A DNA stretch of 14,332 bases from CAZQYB01 sp964582985. Its GTDB lineage: Bacteria; Planctomycetota; Phycisphaerae; Sedimentisphaerales; Anaerobacaceae. The first letter of the stretch is position 1, and each line of letters starts with the position of its first letter. A program made the translations under genes and the position numbers. This document shows positions 11,264 to 14,332 of the stretch, piece by piece. Under the pieces are notes generated by a model. That model had not been told where the DNA came from. It was given only the letters and a program-made list of their open reading frames with translations, and did not search any database. The stretch covers positions 1 to 14,332 of the forward strand of contig CAZOUM010000065.1 in NCBI GenBank assembly GCA_964582985.1, given 5' to 3'.

Positions 11264-14098
11264 ATGAAACACAAATGTTTTTTGCTAATGTCGCTATTAA
11301 TTTTATGTGGCACAAGTAGGGCTACTACTATCAACTTCGATGTTTGGCCAGACGGAAATTCTATCCCTGCTCCAACAGACCCTCCGTATCTTTCCATCAC
11401 AGATGAGTTTGCCGAATGGGGCATAATATTTGAAAGCACAACTAAGATAATGCAGCGACAAGACCTAGGTAACTTTGACAGCGTGCCCAATTCTTTGTCT
11501 CCTGACCGTACTGAAGATAATATTACATTGGATGCCCACTTTATCGATCCTTGCAACCCAAATATAGATGGTACCGTAACCTGGGTATCATTCTTCCAAG
11601 ATCGGGGTGCTCAAAGTGGGGGAGGAACTTTCATTGCCTACGATTTAGGCGGCAACGAAGTAATCAACGAAAGCTTCAATACATCGGGCAAAACGTTTCA
11701 TACGTTTGATGATTGGGGATACGTCGGTGAAATCCATAGGATTTACATAGGAGAATGTCGCGATGCACTCGATGATCTTACGTTCGGTGAAATCATGCCT
11801 GTTCCCGAACCGCCTTGCGGCTGGATTGCCTTTGTCTCAAGCCAGGATGGTGACCCCGACATCTGGGCGGTCAGGCCCGATGGCACGGATCTGAGACAAC
11901 TAACAGACTTGCCCGGCGACCAGTACGCGGCACAATGGTCACCCGATTCGACCAAAATCGCGTATCCCAGCCCAAAGGACGCCCAAATATGGGTATACGA
12001 CTGGCTCACCGGCGATAATACTAAAATCTACGATGCCCACGACTACGAAGGCCAAGACCTCGGAGTCTCGCATGTCGGCTGGCCCTCCTGGTCACCTGAC
12101 GGCACCAAAATCCTCTTTCACGAGGATGTAGCTCACATCACAGTCATAAATGCCGATGGCACCGGACGTCAAGTAGTCCCTGTCGAAAGCGGGTATGTGG
12201 CGCAGACCTCATGGTGTCCGACCGGCACGGCCTTTGTCTATAACAGGCGCAACTCGGGCGCATCTTACTCAAGTGACCTCTGGATTTACGACTTTACCGA
12301 CACAGGCGATATTATGGCTGGCAACAACATCCGGCTGACACAGGGAGCAAGCAGCGAGTCAACTACCAAATACGCCCCCGACTGGACACCAAGTGGAAAC
12401 ATCCTCTTTATGTGGGGTCACAACATCGCTATAATTGACCCGGGCCAGTCCCCGAACTGGGCGGATCCATCAAACCCCAATGTTACTTTTCTCACCAACG
12501 ACGGCACTTGGCCATCTTTGGTATACGGATATCCGTCTTGGTCCCCCGACCTGTCGCAAGTAGTCTACGACTACTGGACTTCACAGAGCCCCGAAGCCCA
12601 CCTGTGGATAATGGACGCCTCCGGCGACAACCGGTATCAGTTGCCCACTCCTCCGGGTTCAATCCCCGACTGGGGCAACCCACCGTCTGAACCGGCGGAG
12701 CCAAATATTCACGTCTCCCCACTCAGCCACGACTTTGGCGACGTTGAAATAGGCTCGGCCAAAACAATGCTGGTCAGCATTACTAATACCGGAGACGCAG
12801 ACCTAACGGTAACCAGCCTTGATTTTCAGGCTGGTAGCAGCAGCGATTTTTCGATTACGTCCGCCCCGGCACTACCGGCAACAATCGCTATTGCTGCGAC
12901 AGTGGATGTTGAAATTACTTTCTCACCATCAATTCTCTATTTTTCTTCTGCCACTTTGGAGATCGGCAGTGATGATGCAGATGAGTCCCTCGTGCAGGTG
13001 AGTCTAAGTGGTGTCGGCGTATGGATAGAGCCACCACCAGACGAGCAGATAGAAGAGATTCTGGATTTCATTGATGAATCCGTTGAAGATGGAAACCTCG
13101 CCGGTGATGGCCCGGGCAACTCTGCTGACAAGCGATTAAATGCCCTGATTAACATGATCGAGGCTGCAGGCGACCTGATAAGAGACGGGCTGTATGATCA
13201 AGCCCACCAGCAGTTGGAGGACGCCTACAAAAAGTGCGACGGCCAAGCTCCACCACCAGATTTTGTCTCAGGACCAGCAGCACAAGAGCTTGCAGATCGT
13301 ATACAACAACTGATGCAAATCATCAGAGGTGCTATCATTGTTACCGTAGATGGGATCTCCCCGGAAAGCACACTGCTCGGGCTCATCGGAGTCCCTTGGC
13401 CTTGGGATGATGTCGAGAATTACTTGGGGACTGCCTTGGCTGGAATGAATCTACAAGCTTATAATGTGCAGATCGTCAATTTCGACTGGTCACGCGACCC
13501 GGGCCTACCTCCCCTGGGAGATACTTACTGGGAAGTCAGGAACCTACGTGATCTATTGCGAGAACAGTATGGCACCGCTGAAGAAGAGGGTAGGAAGTTC
13601 ATTGTGGTCGCGCACAGTTGGGGAACCTTCCTATCTTATTGCGCTCTCTCGGATTTGTCCCAGGATGAAGACACCGTTAGCTGCGACCTTTACCTAACCC
13701 TGAGTTCGCCGCTCGGCACATATGCTGCGCACCCGGGCATGTATCCGCAAGAGGGCGTAATCGACGCCTTTCTAAGTGCCTGGAGAGCTATATTAGATGC
13801 GGACCCATTCGGTGACTGGATAGGTTATCCGCTCACCGACAAGCACCTCAATTTCTGGGCTTGGGGAGACGTTATTTCTGGACCGCTTAACCCATTATTA
13901 GGCGGAGTGACAGATAAAAATGTGGACTCTGATTCGGTCGAAGACGGAAACGATGAAAGAAACTTCACAACAACCCTGGCAGATGGCCAAGATACAGGCT
14001 GGCACAAGTTCACATCCTTGCAGACAGGCGGGTTGATGAACAACCAATCCATGAGAGATACGGTTGAGGACGCAATTCTCCAGGTGCTTGGCGAATAA
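11264..14098 (+). CDS. Secreted TolB-propeller / HYDIN-Ig / alpha-beta-hydrolase fusion
   Basis: A 944-aa protein. The ATG at 11264 is chosen over one 24 nt upstream because AGGAG (11253-11257) lies 6 nt before it and because it starts a clean signal peptide (MKHKCFLLMSLLILCGTSRA). Domains in order: a beta-sandwich-like N-terminal module (about 20-180); a TolB/PD40-type propeller (about 186-470) with repeats such as WSPDSTKIAY and WSPDGTKILF; a HYDIN / choice-of-anchor D Ig domain (about 481-585, SHDFGDVEIGS...); an acidic helical linker (about 590-688); and an alpha/beta-hydrolase (about 690-944). The hydrolase begins IIVTVDGISP, has nucleophile Ser785 in AHSWG, and likely Asp869 (WAWGDVIS) and His914 (GWHKFTSL). 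That completes a lipase/esterase-type triad, similar in layout to PGAP1-like lipases. The substrate is unknown. No C-terminal sorting motif is seen. Confidence 0.88.
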   Translation: MKHKCFLLMSLLILCGTSRATTINFDVWPDGNSIPAPTDPPYLSITDEFAEWGIIFESTTKIMQRQDLGNFDSVPNSLSPDRTEDNITLDAHFIDPCNPNIDGTVTWVSFFQDRGAQSGGGTFIAYDLGGNEVINESFNTSGKTFHTFDDWGYVGEIHRIYIGECRDALDDLTFGEIMPVPEPPCGWIAFVSSQDGDPDIWAVRPDGTDLRQLTDLPGDQYAAQWSPDSTKIAYPSPKDAQIWVYDWLTGDNTKIYDAHDYEGQDLGVSHVGWPSWSPDGTKILFHEDVAHITVINADGTGRQVVPVESGYVAQTSWCPTGTAFVYNRRNSGASYSSDLWIYDFTDTGDIMAGNNIRLTQGASSESTTKYAPDWTPSGNILFMWGHNIAIIDPGQSPNWADPSNPNVTFLTNDGTWPSLVYGYPSWSPDLSQVVYDYWTSQSPEAHLWIMDASGDNRYQLPTPPGSIPDWGNPPSEPAEPNIHVSPLSHDFGDVEIGSAKTMLVSITNTGDADLTVTSLDFQAGSSSDFSITSAPALPATIAIAATVDVEITFSPSILYFSSATLEIGSDDADESLVQVSLSGVGVWIEPPPDEQIEEILDFIDESVEDGNLAGDGPGNSADKRLNALINMIEAAGDLIRDGLYDQAHQQLEDAYKKCDGQAPPPDFVSGPAAQELADRIQQLMQIIRGAIIVTVDGISPESTLLGLIGVPWPWDDVENYLGTALAGMNLQAYNVQIVNFDWSRDPGLPPLGDTYWEVRNLRDLLREQYGTAEEEGRKFIVVAHSWGTFLSYCALSDLSQDEDTVSCDLYLTLSSPLGTYAAHPGMYPQEGVIDAFLSAWRAILDADPFGDWIGYPLTDKHLNFWAWGDVISGPLNPLLGGVTDKNVDSDSVEDGNDERNFTTTLADGQDTGWHKFTSLQTGGLMNNQSMRDTVEDAILQVLGE

Positions 14099-14130
14099 TA
14101 CCTTCGATTCGAATTAGGCGGGATGTTCAC

Positions 14131-14170
14131 AAAGGGCTGTGAGCAAAAATGCTCCCAGCCCTTTCTTTTC
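14131..14170 (+). terminator. Rho-independent terminator of the hydrolase gene
   Basis: AAAGGGCTG (14131-14139) pairs with CAGCCCTTT (14156-14164), and GAGCA (14141-14145) with TGCTC (14150-14154), around an AAAA loop with one mismatch. The 3' side runs into CTTTTC. It lies 33 nt after the stop codon. Confidence 0.85.
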
Positions 14171-14211
14171 TTAACCCCCCAAAACCTCGCTTTCCACTCA
14201 CTACTCACCAA

Positions 14212-14230
14212 TTAACCCCTGAGGGGTTAA
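14212..14230. repeat. Perfect palindrome, 8-bp arms
   Basis: TTAACCCC (14212-14219) and GGGGTTAA (14223-14230) around TGA. There is no T-run after it, so it is an isolated palindrome; a protein-binding site or a repeat remnant are both possible. Confidence 0.6.
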
Positions 14231-14245
14231 CCACTCACCCGCCAC

Positions 14246-14327
14246 GAGAATCCCGCATCGAGAATCCAGCATCGAGAATCCAGCATCGAGATTTATCCGC
14301 CGGAGGCAGAATCCCGCATCGAGCATC
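14246..14327. repeat. 14-bp tandem repeat with an internal insertion
   Basis: Units GAGAATCCMGCATC at 14246-14259, 14260-14273 and 14274-14287. The fourth unit (14288-14320) is split after GAG by 19 bp at 14291-14309 (ATTTATCCGCCGGAGGCAG), after which AATCCCGCATC completes it. A partial unit GAGCATC follows. The array may go on beyond the window. Confidence 0.85.
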
Positions 14328-14332
14328 GACCC

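Overview
The window looks like a chromosomal segment of a planctomycete of the Phycisphaerae type (Sedimentisphaerales-like anaerobes). This is inferred from the gene content. There is a secreted beta-helix/PQQ-propeller protein ending in a type I dockerin-like module, a pseudopilin-like protein with an H-X9-D motif, and a Tat-exported sulfatase paired with an anaerobic sulfatase-maturating radical SAM enzyme. There are also large multi-domain secreted proteins, and long intergenic stretches built of short palindromic repeats. No rRNA, tRNA, CRISPR array, integrase or transposase gene was seen.

Layout. 1-307: non-coding repeats with an exact 55-bp direct repeat. 308-2095 (-): secreted HEAT-repeat protein. 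2096-2454: divergent promoter region with one good sigma70-type promoter on each strand. 2455-5628 (+): 1057-aa secreted beta-helix / Ig-like / PQQ-propeller / dockerin protein, followed after 12 nt by a 260-aa pseudopilin-like protein (5641-6423, +). 6469-7608 (-) and 7618-9261 (-): two-gene operon, sulfatase first and its maturase second, convergent with the preceding + strand pair. 9262-11263: about 2 kb without a convincing gene, packed with repeats. 11264-14098 (+): 944-aa secreted protein joining a TolB-like propeller, a HYDIN-type Ig domain, a helical linker and an alpha/beta-hydrolase with a visible Ser-Asp-His triad. 14099-14332: terminator, palindrome and a 14-bp tandem repeat.

How the genes work together. 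The sulfatase needs a formylglycine made from Cys89. The maturase 9 nt downstream can make it in the cytoplasm without oxygen, after which the folded enzyme can leave by the Tat system. This fits degradation of sulfated polysaccharide. The dockerin-bearing protein, the pseudopilin-like protein and the hydrolase are probably all exported, but their substrates cannot be read from the sequence.

The most unusual part is 9262-11263. A 236-bp block occurs twice, identical in every base and 647 bp apart. Each copy is preceded by a TTGACA-N17-TA(T/C)AAA promoter whose boxes and spacing are kept although the spacer has diverged. The block can fold so that a Shine-Dalgarno sequence is paired and the start codon of a small ORF lies in the loop. 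In the same region small G/C hairpins of about 22-28 nt, mostly starting CTTG or CCTG, interrupt the centres of other palindromic repeats. An uninterrupted version of one such repeat is present nearby, so two of the insertions can be delimited to the base.
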